DNA of 64,000 nucleotides from DASQYE01 sp036389315 (GCA_036389315.1 DASVQF010000040.1:124001-188000); one strand, 5' to 3'. Shown: positions 54,301-64,000, numbered from the stretch's first letter. The notes: generated by a model not told the origin, from the sequence alone. Numbers and translations are program-made.

Positions 54301-57300
54301 CGGCCCGCGAGTCTTTGAAACAGGTGCGCCTCTTCGGCGGAGATGTTCAGATGTCGCATCTCGACCTGCGATTGCGTCCAGGCCAGGCGCGCCTCGCGCT
54401 CGAAGATCGAAGGGTCGTGATACTTGTCCGCGAGCATCAGAGCATCTTCGCGCGAGCGCGCGACAGCCGTCGTGAAAGAGATGCGCGCACCCTTTCCGGG
54501 CGGCAGGCGCACGCGCTGTCGCAGAGAGAAGACCGGGTCGAGGACAGCGCCCGTGGTATTGGAGAGCGGGCGGTCTTCGGTGACGGCGACCGGCTCGGCC
54601 ACGCTGCGGCCGCGCCCGACGAAGCGGCTGCGGTCTGTTTCGTACTGCACAGCGCCGACCCGTTCGCCCTCTGTGAAGATGACGTGCACGGCGTAGATGG
54701 GTTGATCCTTACTTGAACGCGGGCGGCGGCGCGCGAGCAGGGCGTTTTCGGCCGGGATGAATTCGGTCTCGACGAATAGATTGCTGAAGGCCGGATGCGC
54801 GGCGTCCGCTGCCGGGGGGGCGATCACCACTTCGGCGTAGCTCGTCAGCTCTATCTCGCGCACGCGCGTCGAGTTGTTCGTCAGCGTGATGCGCCGCATC
54901 TCGGCATCGTCTTCGGGCGAGACGATGATCTCCATGTGGGTGGCTACGCCCGCGTCCGTGCGCCAGAAATCGACCTTGTCTTCCGAGAAGGTGACTTCAT
55001 AAGAGCGCGGCCAGTGGCCCGTCGGCTGATAACCGGCAGACCAGACCGCGCCGCTCCGCACGTCTCTCAGGTAGAAGAAGGAGCCCCAGTGATCGCGCGT
55101 AGCATCTTCGCGCCACCGCGTCACGCCCACCCCCCCGCAGACGGAATAGCCCGCGCCAGCCGAAGTGACCATCACCGAGTAGTGGCCGTTCGAGAGCAGT
55201 TGCGTGCGCGGCGTGGGCAAGTCCGGCGAGTCGTAGACTCTCGTCACCAGCCCCGTCAGCGTCCGCACCACGCGGCCCGACAAGACCTCTTCGGCGCGCG
55301 GGTGAGCGGCCACCACATTGCGCGGGATGCGCTCCTGCAACAGTAGCTCGGTAGCCTGAACGATTGGCTCCGCGTGAAAGCGGCGCTGCATCGCGTCGCG
55401 GTTGATGAGGTTGTCGAGCGCGACGAGGCCCATGCCCTGGTGATGAGCCATGAAGGTGCGAATCACGGCGCGCTTCTGATCCTGCGGCAGGCGCTCGGCC
55501 GTATAGTCAATGGATTCGTAGAAGCCGTAGCTGGCGAGCGCCCCTTCGCGCTCAAGGCGGCGCAGGTTGTCTAGTGCGAGCCTGGGCACGACCATCGCCG
55601 CCAGCAGAGTCGCGTAAGGCGCAACCACCAGGTCTTCCGAAAGACCGCGCTTGAGGCCGAGGCCGGGCACGCCGAACGGGCCGTACTGGTAATTGAGGTT
55701 CAAGTCGCGCGCATTGTAGGCCGCCTCAGAGATGCCCCACGGGACGCCGCGCTCCTGCCCGTATTCGATCTGGCGGAAGACTGCTGCGCGGTGCGTCTCG
55801 TCCAGCAGCGTGCTCGGGTAGCTGCGCATGATGAGCATCGGCATCAGGTATTCAAACATCGTCGCCGTCCAGGAAATGAGCGCGCGGCTCGAATCCACTG
55901 GCGTCATCTGGCGGCCCAAGTGAAACCAGTGCTCCTGCGGCACGTCTCCCTTAGCGATGGCGACGAAGCTGGCGAGGCGCGATTCCGACGCCAGCAGGTC
56001 ATAGTAAGAGTTGTCGGCCCGCCCCGCCGTGACGTTGTAGCCGATGGAGAAGACCTTTCGTTCCTCGTTGAAGAGGAAGGTGAAATCCATCTCCTCGAAG
56101 AAGGTCTCGCACCTCTCGGCCAACTTGCTCAGACGCCCGAGCAGATTGCGCGTCGAGCGCGCGCCGTCCTCAATACTCTTTTCGAGCGCGTCGCGCGACC
56201 CCGTAGTCGTGCCCGCCGTCGCGTCCGGCGCGCCCTCGCGCTGCGGGCGTGCCCCGGTCTCCGCTTTGAGCGCGGCCAGGTTGACCAGCGCGGCCTCATA
56301 AGCTTCGGCCATCTCCGAGAGCGTGCGGACATCTTCGAGCGCACGCGCGCTCTCGGAAAATTGACGGGCCGCCTCGCCCGTGAAATCTCCTCCCGGCGAC
56401 TCGGGCCGTGCGATGGGCCCAAGCCTTTGGAGGGGAGCGAGCACGCGCATGTCGCGCTGGCAGGCTTCGGCCTGTCTGCGTGTCGCGACGATCCAGAAGC
56501 GCAGCTCAGAGAAATTCTCCCGCCCGTGCTCCTGCGAGAGCGCCTCCGTGATGTCATCGATCTCGGCGGCTCGCTCCGTGATCGCTTTGAAGAGCGCGGC
56601 CCAATCGTTCAGGCTCGCGGGCGGCTCGCGCGCGACCAGACGCGCGCAAGCCTCTATCTCTTCGCGCAGTTGTTTGATCGTGACGACTTCCGTGCGCTGG
56701 CGCGACGCGCCGAGGCGAGTCGCCTCCAAGCGCATCATCGCAATCGTGTCGGAGAGTCCGGCGAGCGTGTGCGCGCCGTACAGGGGGCGGTCGTAGACCT
56801 CAAGGCAGGACTGCTTGAGGGCCAGCAGGTGGCCTGCGAGGTTTCCGCTGTCCACTGTCGAGATGTACTGCGGCGCGAGCGGCTCTAAGGTGCGCGTGTC
56901 GTACCAGTTGAAGAAGTGGCCGCGAAAGCGCGGCAGCTCGTCGAGAGTCTGAAAGGTCAGCTCAAGGCGCTCGACCAGCTCAAGCGTGCCGACGTAGCCG
57001 AAGTCGTGCGCCGCCACGGTCGACAGCAAGAGCAGCCCCGTGTTGGTCGGCGAAGTCCTGTGCGCGACCACCGGCTGCGGGTCTTCCTGATAATTGTCCG
57101 GCGCAAGCCATTGATCTTCCTGGGTGACGAAGGCTTCAAAGAATCGCCAAGTCCGGCGCGCGATTTGCCGCGCCTCCTGCTCATCGCTCTCGGAGAGGCG
57201 GGCCTGCTCGACCGAGCCGCGACGGCTGACCCAGTATGCCAAAAGCGGCGAGAGGGCCCACACCAGCAGCAGCGGCGAGGCCACCATGATCGCGCCCGGA

Positions 57301-60221
57301 CGAAGCAGGAGCAAAAGCGCGCACACTGCGGCGACCACAATCTCTGTGGGCCACATGAAGCGGAGAATGGATTTGAGGTCGTGCGCGCTCCCCTGCTCGG
57401 CCTGCGCGGCGGTCGTCCATTCCAGCAGGCGACGGTGCGAGACGAGCTTGCGATAGAGTGTGCGCGCGATGGCGTCCGCCATCAGGTAGGATTGGTGCGC
57501 CAGGAAACTGATCGTCAGGGCCACCTGCGCAGTGTTCGTTCTGAGGTCGCCCCACACGCTCCAGAAATGGCTCGTCCAGGGGATGCCGCGCGGGTGCAGC
57601 AACAGGCTCGTCGTGACGTGCGCGTAGACGGGGAAGGCCAGCACCAGCAGCACGAAGAGCGTCCAGAGCGCGCTGCTGCCGGGCAGGAGCGCCCAGGCGA
57701 AAGCGAGCCACAGCAGCGTGCTCGGCGCGACGAGGCTGCGGCGCAGGTTGTCGAAAATCTTCCAGCGCGAGATGAGCGGCAGCCGATTGCGCACGCGCCG
57801 CCCTTCGGCGTCCGGTACGCTTGGGCCCATCCAGCGCGCGATCTGCCAGTCGCCGCGCGTCCAGCGGTGCTGGCGCTGCGCGAACGTATCGTAATGCGCC
57901 GGGTAATCGTCCAGCAGCTCTACGTCCGTGACCAGGGCGCAGCGCGCGTAGAGTCCCTCAAAGAGGTCGTGGCTGAGGAGCGAGTTCTCAGGCACGCGCC
58001 CCTCCAAAGCGCGCCGGAAAGCATCCACGTCGTAGAGCCCCTTGCCCGTGAAGCTGCCTTCGCCGAAGAGGTCTTGATAGACATCCGAGGCGGCGGTCGT
58101 ATAAGGATCAATGCCAGTATTGCCGGAGAAGATGCGCGCGAAGCGCGAGCGCGAGGCGCTCTCCAAAGTGACGCTCACGCGCGGCTGAAGGATCGCGTAG
58201 CCGCGCACAACGCGCTCCCGCTCCTGATCGTACTGCGGGCGGTTCAGAGGATGCATGATCTGGCCGACGAGGCGGCGCGCAGCACCGCGCGGCAACTGCG
58301 TATCCGAATCGAGCGTAATCACGTAGCGCACTGCCGAGAGCAGCTCGGGCGGGGCCGTCGAGACGATGAAGCTGGTGTCGCGCGCGCCTCTCAAGAGCCG
58401 GTTGAACTCTTCCAGCTTGCCGCGCTTACGCTCCCAGCCGAGCCATCGTCCCTCGCTCTCGTTCCACCGGCGGCGACGGTGAAAGAGATGAAAGCGCGCC
58501 GGTTCAGTTTCGGCCCCGGCCCGGTATCGCGCGTTCAACTCCTCTACGCCTGCGAGCGCCGCCTCAAGAATCAGGCTGTCTTCGGGCAGCTCTTCAATGG
58601 AAGCGTCGCGGTAGTCTCCGAGGAGCGCGAAGTATAAATGCGCGTCCTGGTTGGCCAGGTAATGAACCTCCAGGCGCTCCAACAGTTCTTTGACGGTCGC
58701 TTCGCTCGTCAGGAGTGTCGGCACTACGACCATCGTCTGCGCTTCAAGGGGTATGCCCGCCTTCGTCTCCATGCTCGGCAAAAGTCGCGGCGGCAGGAGG
58801 AAGGTCACGTCCCAGTTGAGCACGCTCAAGGCCAGGTCGCTCGCCGGAACGAGCGAGAGCAGGGCGAGCACAGAGAGCAGGATGGGCCCAAGCCCTTCGC
58901 GATAGCCGATCAGCAGCAGCGCCGAGATGACGAGCGTCGTCAGCAGCGAGAGCGTGCCCAGATAAAAGAGGGTCGGGTGAGAGAGGATTGCGCGCCGCAG
59001 GCGCTCGCGCAGGCGGAGACGATAGCCGAAACTTTTTTCAAGCTCCCCGACGCCTTCGTCAATCAGGTAGTAGCCGACGTGATGGGTCGCTTCCGCGTGC
59101 GCTTTCGGGTCGCGCGCCGCCTCGGCCAGCCTCACGGCCTCGTGCGCGACATCAAGCTCGGGCGTTCGCGTGCGCTTGCTGATGCGCTCGATCTGGTGGC
59201 GGTAATGGTCGCGCGTCGCAAAGGTCATGCGCGAGTAGACGCCCGCCGGGTCTTGGCCCAGGGCCGGGTCTACGAGGCTCACGCTCTCGAAGAAGTCGTG
59301 CCAGTCGAGGGTCGAGAGCAGGCGCATCGAGGTGATGATGTTGCCGACCGTAACCTGGGCTGCGGCCTGCCGCTGGTGTTCCGTGTGCACGACCTGCTCG
59401 GTCGTCTGCCCGCGCTTCTTCAACTGCGATTCGAGCCAGTCGGAGATGGGAGCGACCACGGGGTCTTGATCGCGGAGGCGCTGCGTGAGCTGGACGACGA
59501 AGGCGCGGTCTAGCTCGGAGTGTTTGCCGAGCCGTCCCTTGAAGACCTGTAGCAAGCCTTCGGGCTGGCGGCCGGCCATCTCCAACAGGATGTCGGCCAT
59601 CAAGTCCGCCTCTTCTCTGGCCTCGCGCCCGGCGACGACGCGGGTCGCGATGCGGCGCAGGTTCTCGACGAGCGCCAGGCGCAAGGTGATGGCGACGGCC
59701 CACAACTCGCCGATGGTGAGCGGCGCGACCTGCTGGTAGGCGCGTATGAAGCGCTTGAGAGTCTCAGTGTCCAGGCGGCTGTCGGTGTGAGCTATGACGG
59801 AGAGCGCGATGGCGTAGATGCGCGGGTAGCCTTCGAGCGGGCCCTCGGCCAGCTTCGGCAGCTCGTAGTAGAAGCCTGCGGGCAAGTCCTGGCGTATCTC
59901 GCGCAACTGCTCTTCGACAATATGAAAATTATCGACGAGCCATTCGGCGGCGGGCGAGATGGTGCGCTCCTGGCGAATCGCCTCGGCGAGCGCGCGATAG
60001 GCTGCGACCAGCAGCAGGCCGTTCTCTTCCAGCGCGGGCAGCAGCTTGCGACCGGAGCGGCGTCCCTCGTAAACCTTGTGCTCCGAGGCGAGCTGCGCGG
60101 CCTGCTGCTCAAGCCGCTCGACGCTAAAAAGCTCCTCGCGAATCGGCTCCTCGTCACGCCCCACGGGAGCGCGTCCGAGTCTGCTTAAAAAGCGAGGCAA
60201 AATTAGAGCCGTCAGAGTCAC
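51321..60221 (-). CDS. Cyclic beta-1,2-glucan synthase (NdvB/Cgs-like), GT84 plus glucoamylase plus GH94 domains
   Basis: 2,966 residues, the expected size for this family. Residues 430-480 and about 830-990 contain membrane helices (LFVLLVLAFPVYAHVTTSLL and IVVAAVCALLLLLRPGAIMV). The GT84 transferase core has YVITLDSDTQLPRGAARRLV near 635, GEGSFTGKGLYDVDAF and QRHRWTRGDWQIARW near 785. The glycoamylase-like domain has FLFNEERKVFSIGYNV near 1387. Two GH94-type sandwich regions follow, and the phosphorylase-like barrel has MGSGDWNDGMNRVG near 2630, holding the likely general acid. It makes and sizes cyclic glucans in the inner membrane. Single gene, no operon. Confidence 0.9.
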   Translation of the reverse strand: MTLTALILPRFLSRLGRAPVGRDEEPIREELFSVERLEQQAAQLASEHKVYEGRRSGRKLLPALEENGLLLVAAYRALAEAIRQERTISPAAEWLVDNFHIVEEQLREIRQDLPAGFYYELPKLAEGPLEGYPRIYAIALSVIAHTDSRLDTETLKRFIRAYQQVAPLTIGELWAVAITLRLALVENLRRIATRVVAGREAREEADLMADILLEMAGRQPEGLLQVFKGRLGKHSELDRAFVVQLTQRLRDQDPVVAPISDWLESQLKKRGQTTEQVVHTEHQRQAAAQVTVGNIITSMRLLSTLDWHDFFESVSLVDPALGQDPAGVYSRMTFATRDHYRHQIERISKRTRTPELDVAHEAVRLAEAARDPKAHAEATHHVGYYLIDEGVGELEKSFGYRLRLRERLRRAILSHPTLFYLGTLSLLTTLVISALLLIGYREGLGPILLSVLALLSLVPASDLALSVLNWDVTFLLPPRLLPSMETKAGIPLEAQTMVVVPTLLTSEATVKELLERLEVHYLANQDAHLYFALLGDYRDASIEELPEDSLILEAALAGVEELNARYRAGAETEPARFHLFHRRRRWNESEGRWLGWERKRGKLEEFNRLLRGARDTSFIVSTAPPELLSAVRYVITLDSDTQLPRGAARRLVGQIMHPLNRPQYDQERERVVRGYAILQPRVSVTLESASRSRFARIFSGNTGIDPYTTAASDVYQDLFGEGSFTGKGLYDVDAFRRALEGRVPENSLLSHDLFEGLYARCALVTDVELLDDYPAHYDTFAQRQHRWTRGDWQIARWMGPSVPDAEGRRVRNRLPLISRWKIFDNLRRSLVAPSTLLWLAFAWALLPGSSALWTLFVLLVLAFPVYAHVTTSLLLHPRGIPWTSHFWSVWGDLRTNTAQVALTISFLAHQSYLMADAIARTLYRKLVSHRRLLEWTTAAQAEQGSAHDLKSILRFMWPTEIVVAAVCALLLLLRPGAIMVASPLLLVWALSPLLAYWVSRRGSVEQARLSESDEQEARQIARRTWRFFEAFVTQEDQWLAPDNYQEDPQPVVAHRTSPTNTGLLLLSTVAAHDFGYVGTLELVERLELTFQTLDELPRFRGHFFNWYDTRTLEPLAPQYISTVDSGNLAGHLLALKQSCLEVYDRPLYGAHTLAGLSDTIAMMRLEATRLGASRQRTEVVTIKQLREEIEACARLVAREPPASLNDWAALFKAITERAAEIDDITEALSQEHGRENFSELRFWIVATRRQAEACQRDMRVLAPLQRLGPIARPESPGGDFTGEAARQFSESARALEDVRTLSEMAEAYEAALVNLAALKAETGARPQREGAPDATAGTTTGSRDALEKSIEDGARSTRNLLGRLSKLAERCETFFEEMDFTFLFNEERKVFSIGYNVTAGRADNSYYDLLASESRLASFVAIAKGDVPQEHWFHLGRQMTPVDSSRALISWTATMFEYLMPMLIMRSYPSTLLDETHRAAVFRQIEYGQERGVPWGISEAAYNARDLNLNYQYGPFGVPGLGLKRGLSEDLVVAPYATLLAAMVVPRLALDNLRRLEREGALASYGFYESIDYTAERLPQDQKRAVIRTFMAHHQGMGLVALDNLINRDAMQRRFHAEPIVQATELLLQERIPRNVVAAHPRAEEVLSGRVVRTLTGLVTRVYDSPDLPTPRTQLLSNGHYSVMVTSAGAGYSVCGGVGVTRWREDATRDHWGSFFYLRDVRSGAVWSAGYQPTGHWPRSYEVTFSEDKVDFWRTDAGVATHMEIIVSPEDDAEMRRITLTNNSTRVREIELTSYAEVVIAPPAADAAHPAFSNLFVETEFIPAENALLARRRPRSSKDQPIYAVHVIFTEGERVGAVQYETDRSRFVGRGRSVAEPVAVTEDRPLSNTTGAVLDPVFSLRQRVRLPPGKGARISFTTAVARSREDALMLADKYHDPSIFEREARLAWTQSQVEMRHLNISAEEAHLFQRLAGRVLYSDPSLRPRPHVLALNTRSQASLWPYGISGDLPVVIVRIGQSEDLDAVRQLLRGHEYLRLKGLSIDLVILNDHPPSYAQALQEELLSIVRSSGSAPLQDKPGGVFLRRSDLIPEADRILLHAVARVVVVPERGELSEQLVRRMPEEPLPAAFTPRTPSRKYPEPAAPTPALNFFNGLGGFYEGGREYVTVLGEGQWTPAPWTNVVANEHDFGFQVTETGGGYTWSVNSRENRLTPWANDAVSDPVGECVYLRDEESGTVWTSTPLPIREKEPYLIRHGHGYTVFEHTSHGISQELLLFVPLDAPVKITLLRLRNRTERRRKLSVTSYSELVLGVERGRSAPYCITEIDAEGDAIFARNPYNNEFAARVAFADMSEKRRTVTCDRKEFLGRNRGPASPAALRRAALSGRTGAGLDPCAAMQTTVELEPGEVREIVFLLGEAETREEARAVARRYRQPHLANEAFEQVLAHWDSVLGTVEVRTPDAAMDTMLNRWLPYQTLACRVLARSAFYQSGGAYGFRDQLQDVMALVYARPDIARSQLLRAASHQFKEGDVQHWWHPPTGRGVRTRFSDDLLWLPYVTSFYVNTTGDRAVLDEVVPFLEAPQLGPEEDESYTQPIVSTEQASLYEHCVRSIDRSLRVGQHGLPLMGSGDWNDGMNRVGNRGKGESIWVGWFLHNTLAWFVQFCEARKDTERASRYHEHAEKLKRALEAEAWDGDWYRRAYFDDGTPLGSVQNEECRIDSIAQSWGVISGAADHHRAVRAMAAVEEYLIRRGDGLVILFTPPFDKSALDPGYIKGYVPGVRENGGQYTHAALWTLIAYACLGDGDRAGELFALLNPINHASTRAGLHKYKVEPYVAAADVYAVPPHTGRGGWTWYTGSASWMYRAGLEFILGFQLRGERLGVDPCIPRSWREYEINYRYGSARYQIRVENPYGLSRGIASVELDGELQPTDDIQLRDDGAHHIVRFVMGARAQDERHGAETAQASASAE

Positions 60222-60275
60222 TTGTCTTCACACTGGTTGCAGGAGGATTTGTCAGATAAGGATAACATAAAAGCA

Positions 60276-60350
60276 GGGATGAGGGATGAGAGATGAAAGC
60301 GTGATTGCTCAAGTCAAATAATTCTTCCTTCATCCCTCATCCCTCGTCCC
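60276..60350. repeat. GGGATGA-type heptad inverted repeat before gltA
   Basis: The left arm 60276-60297 (GGGATGA, GGGATGA, GAGATGA, A) pairs with 60329-60350 (TTCATCCCTCATCCCTCGTC...) at 20 of 22 positions. The right arm runs on into more 7-nt units (TCGTCCC, TTGCCTC, TTGCCTG) up to about 60372. The loop is 31 bases. It lies 124 bases before the gltA start. The rest of 60222-60479 shows no gene. Confidence 0.8.
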
Positions 60351-60479
60351 TCGTCCCTTGCCTCTTGCCTGCCGATGGCGTACCTTTTGGCCATTACCGG
60401 ACTAAGCTGAAAGATTGATCTATGCGTTTCGCGCCTGCTGCCCGCAGGGGCGAGAGCGCAGCTACTTTGTGGAGGAGAT

Positions 60480-61802
<1,323 letters not shown>

Positions 61803-61845
61803 CCGCTCGCAGCTCATGATAGTTCCTCGCCCTAAAGCAGCAGAC

Positions 61846-61882
61846 GGCCGGGACGCTTAAAAACTGTTCCTGCGTCCCGGCC
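61846..61882 (+). terminator. Stem-loop terminator after gltA
   Basis: GGCCGGGACGC (61846-61856) pairs exactly with GCGTCCCGGCC (61872-61882), 11 bp with a 15-base loop. It follows the gltA stop by 43 bases. The following CCACCTCT has no run of U. Confidence 0.55.
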
Positions 61883-61973
61883 CCACCTCTCCCATAAACA
61901 CTTTTCAGGTCGAGACGTTGATGGCCGGTGATGGCTATGATACCGTGAGCGCGATCTGAGCGAGGAGAGTCCT

Positions 61974-62348
61974 ATGACATCGGACGAGATGGAGAGAGCC
62001 ATTGAGATTCTGCTCAATAATCAGGCTCGCTACGAGCTTCAGCTTGAGCAAACCAACCGGCAGCTTCAGCAAACAATCGAGCAGGTTCGGCAGACGAATG
62101 AGAATGTTCAGCAGATAACCGGGCAGATTGAGCAGATAACCGGGCAGATTGAGCAGATAAACAGCCAAGTGGGTGCATTGACTAACTCGGTAGGTATAGT
62201 GGCTAGGTCGCAGAGTGAGTTTATGCAGGTCATGCTGCAATACATGCAGTCGCAGGACAAGACCAATAAAACCTTCCGAGACTCAATACGCGAGCTTTCA
62301 AGTACGCTCAAGCGGCACATCACCGAAGATCACGGCGGAAAGTCTTAG
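61974..62348 (+). CDS. Small coiled-coil protein with 7-residue repeats
   Basis: 124 residues; GAGGAGAG is seven bases before the ATG. No signal peptide or membrane segment. Residues 10-85 form a Gln/Glu/Asn-rich coiled coil (LEQTNRQLQQTIEQVRQTNE) with an exact repeat QITGQIE, coded by a 21-bp tandem repeat. The C-terminal part (MLQYMQSQDKTNKTFRDSIR) is helical as well. Such proteins usually oligomerise. I do not recognise a family. It is 17 bases upstream of the next gene, so co-transcription is likely. Confidence 0.6.
   Translation: MTSDEMERAIEILLNNQARYELQLEQTNRQLQQTIEQVRQTNENVQQITGQIEQITGQIEQINSQVGALTNSVGIVARSQSEFMQVMLQYMQSQDKTNKTFRDSIRELSSTLKRHITEDHGGKS
62112..62163 (+). repeat. 21-bp tandem repeat inside the coiled-coil gene
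   Basis: The 21-base unit beginning CAGATAACCGGG and ending CAGATTGAG occurs twice exactly (62112-62132 and 62133-62153), with a third partial unit CAGATAAACAGCC. Each unit codes for QITGQIE, one coiled-coil heptad, so copy-number change keeps the frame and the coil phase. Confidence 0.9.
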
Positions 62349-62365
62349 AAGAGGAGAGGGAAGAA

Positions 62366-63013
62366 GTGAACAGCAGATTCAAGAGGCCGGGCTTGACCAT
62401 CTCGCTTTGCCTCCTCTTTATCCTGGCGCTCTGTTCCATTGGGCAGGCCCAATCGGGCCGCCGCTCTCCGAAACCGATCAGCCCGCCCACGCCTACACCC
62501 TCGCCCGCCGCAGCCGAGCCCCCGTCAACTCCGAAGGAAAGGGCAGCGCAGAAGCAGCAGACCTTGATCGCAGGGATGAGCGACGATCTGGGTTCCGTCT
62601 ACATTCCAGGATATATGATGGATGCCGTCTGGCGTGGTTTCGTCGAACGCTTCAAGGATTACTCCTCCATCATGCTCAGCGGGGAGAAGAGGATGAGCCG
62701 CAAGCAGGCCATTGACCGGGCCAAGAAGCAGACGGAGAGCTTCGTCGTCCTCTTGCAACTGGGGACGGAAGCGATCAACCCGAGCATGGGCGGGACGAGC
62801 GTGGATGATCTGGTCGTCAGCTACTTGATCTTTACGCCCGGCACGGCGAAGGTCAAAGACCAGGGGCACGTCTACCTGCGCTCGTACCGTGGCGTGCTGG
62901 GCACGCGCCTGCCGACGGGCCGCGAATCAACACAGCTCTACGAGGCCGGGCGCGAAGCTGCCAGCCGCGTGCTCTCAGACCTGGATATTCCGAACCCTGT
63001 GATCTTACGTTAG
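62366..63013 (+). CDS. Secreted hypothetical protein with proline-rich linker
   Basis: 215 residues from GTG 62366, with GAGGAGAGGGAAGAA just upstream. Signal peptide: GLTISLCLLFILALCSIGQA, followed by a Pro/Thr-rich linker (KPISPPTPTPSPAAAEPPST). The folded part (residues 65-215) has SMGGTSVDDLVVSYLIFTPG and DQGHVYLRSYRGVLGTRLPT. Family not recognised. It follows the coiled-coil gene closely and precedes a membrane protein gene by 25 bases, forming a run of small envelope genes. Confidence 0.6.
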   Translation: MNSRFKRPGLTISLCLLFILALCSIGQAQSGRRSPKPISPPTPTPSPAAAEPPSTPKERAAQKQQTLIAGMSDDLGSVYIPGYMMDAVWRGFVERFKDYSSIMLSGEKRMSRKQAIDRAKKQTESFVVLLQLGTEAINPSMGGTSVDDLVVSYLIFTPGTAKVKDQGHVYLRSYRGVLGTRLPTGRESTQLYEAGREAASRVLSDLDIPNPVILR

Positions 63014-63038
63014 CCTTCTCATATCCCATAGAAGTGTG

Positions 63039-63554
63039 ATGGAGATTGCAGAGCTAACCTCAGAGACCCTGACCATAGTGTCAAAGCGAAGCTGGCTGAG
63101 CAGGCTCGGCTACTTGTTGATGGGGGCTCCGCTCGTGGTGCTCGCCGTCTACATTCCGGGATGGGGCTGGTACGAGGCGGCCGTTCCCGAATATGCCGCT
63201 TACGCACCGCTCTTCCTGATCGTGCTCGAAATACTGTCGCTCGCGGGCGCATTCCTCTTCATCGCCTCGGCCTTCGATGTGACCGTCTACCGCTTCGACA
63301 AGGCGCAGGACAGTTTCCTCATACGGGGCCGGAAGCTGCTCTTCAAGCGTTGGGCCGCGAGTGGGCCCATGAGCAGCATCACGGGCGTCTCGTGCGAGGT
63401 GAGGGGCGATGCGGAAAGCTCGCACAGCGAGATCTGTCTCACCTATCGCAGTTTCGGAGTCGTCACAGAGACCCTCAGATGCGGGACGGGCGAGGCGGGC
63501 GAGGACGAATCCATCGCCGACACGATCAGAACATTCCTCGGACTGAGAAGCTAA
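63039..63554 (+). CDS. Small membrane protein with two transmembrane segments
   Basis: 171 residues from ATG 63039; a GTG directly before it (63036) is an alternative. Two hydrophobic stretches, LGYLLMGAPLVVLAVYIPGW and YAPLFLIVLEILSLAGAFLF, form a hairpin in the membrane. The C-terminal 90 residues look like a cytoplasmic beta domain (VYRFDKAQDSFLIRGRKLLF). This arrangement resembles PH-like or DUF-type membrane proteins, but no family was assigned. The ribosome binding site is weak. Confidence 0.6.
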   Translation: MEIAELTSETLTIVSKRSWLSRLGYLLMGAPLVVLAVYIPGWGWYEAAVPEYAAYAPLFLIVLEILSLAGAFLFIASAFDVTVYRFDKAQDSFLIRGRKLLFKRWAASGPMSSITGVSCEVRGDAESSHSEICLTYRSFGVVTETLRCGTGEAGEDESIADTIRTFLGLRS

Positions 63555-63591
63555 GGAGCCCTCGCCGGGGAAGAAAGGAACTCTACTTAAA

Positions 63592-64000
63592 ATGAAGCGT
63601 ATGCTGCTCGCTCTTCTTTGCCTCCTCCTGCCGGCGCAGGCGGCGTTGGCCCAGAGAGGAGAGAACCGGAACAGTAAACCGCCCGCCGACGCGCGCGTCA
63701 GGGCGGCCCTGGACAAGATCGGCTATAAGTACGAGCTGAACGCCGCCAACGATTACAAGCTGGTTCCGATTGAGACTGAGCGGGCGGGAACGAAAGCGGA
63801 CGGCACGCCCGTCTTCCGCACACAACTCGTCTACGTCAACTCGAATACGGAAAGGTACGGCACACTTGAGATTCGTGAAGTGCTCGCGCCCGTCATGATC
63901 GTTCCGGGGCCGCTCCCGGCCGACGTGGCCAACAGGCTGCTGCGCGAGAATAACCAGGTGAAGCTTGGCGCATGGCGTCTGGTCGCAATCACTACGGGGC
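63592..64000 (+). CDS. Secreted hypothetical protein (partial, runs off the right edge)
   Basis: 136 codons are present with no stop before the edge. ATG 63592 is preceded by AAGAAAGGAA. The signal peptide is MKRMLLALLCLLLPAQAALA. The mature part begins with a charged stretch (RGENRNSKPPADARVRAALD), then KIGYKYELNAANDYKLVPIE and YVNSNTERYGTLEIREVLAP, a domain I do not recognise. It probably belongs to the same run of small envelope genes. Confidence 0.65.
   Translation, partial: MKRMLLALLCLLLPAQAALAQRGENRNSKPPADARVRAALDKIGYKYELNAANDYKLVPIETERAGTKADGTPVFRTQLVYVNSNTERYGTLEIREVLAPVMIVPGPLPADVANRLLRENNQVKLGAWRLVAITTG

Noticed and set aside
51360..58637. Long plus-strand frames (440 and 573 codons among others)
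   Set aside because: Antisense to the glucan synthase gene, with no recognisable domain.

Overview
The window is high-GC bacterial chromosome with dense, mostly short-spaced genes. The mix of genes suggests an Acidobacteriota genome, perhaps class Blastocatellia: TonB-dependent receptors with an N-terminal carboxypeptidase-regulatory-like domain, paired TPR and CRTAC1 (FG-GAP/ASPIC) secreted proteins, BNR/YCF48-type propellers, DUF885 peptidase and a gnd-zwf-opcA-pgl operon. This placement is an inference from gene content; no 16S gene is present.

Layout. 1-8 kb: a TonB receptor (cut by the left edge), then two TPR+CRTAC1 gene pairs facing each other. 8-11 kb: a secreted six-hairpin glycoside hydrolase with a C-terminal carbohydrate-binding domain, and a decayed ECF sigma factor. 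11.2-13.9 kb: tRNA-Ser(GGA), SRP RNA, dnaX and a small TM2-like membrane protein. 14-19 kb: the oxidative pentose phosphate operon gnd-zwf-opcA-pgl. 19-25.4 kb: two beta-propeller proteins on opposite strands, separated by a 1,558-bp composite mobile element. 25.6-31 kb: lepA, an SbcC/Rad50-like ATPase and RNase HI as a minus-strand operon. 31-43.6 kb: mixed metabolism, including an iron-permease-like protein, two MBL hydrolases, a TPR-Fis regulator, the coupled pair hutF and an M20 amidohydrolase, a DUF885 peptidase, a broken thioesterase, an HTATIP2-like reductase and a DinB protein. 43.8-51.3 kb: an aldo/keto reductase, a tandem amidohydrolase pair whose second member has lost its metal ligands, and a TonB receptor with a LolA-like partner. 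51.3-60.2 kb: a 2,966-residue cyclic beta-1,2-glucan synthase homologue. 60.5-64 kb: citrate synthase and small secreted or membrane proteins, the last cut by the right edge.

Two non-coding patterns stand out. First, two 110-bp copies (109/110 identical) of a palindromic-ended repeat flank cargo DNA, and the whole unit is bordered by an 8-bp direct duplication AATGAAAG. This looks like a transposed composite of MITE-like elements with no transposase of its own. Second, at least nine intergenic sites carry long inverted repeats, seven of them clearly built from 7-nt units such as GGGATGA or ACTCAGA. Several sit right against the start codons of dnaX, lepA and rnhA, where no normal ribosome binding site is visible for dnaX and lepA.

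Limits: everything here comes from reading the sequence. Family names rest on motif recognition, not on searches. No CRISPR array, phage module, rRNA or classical defence system was seen.
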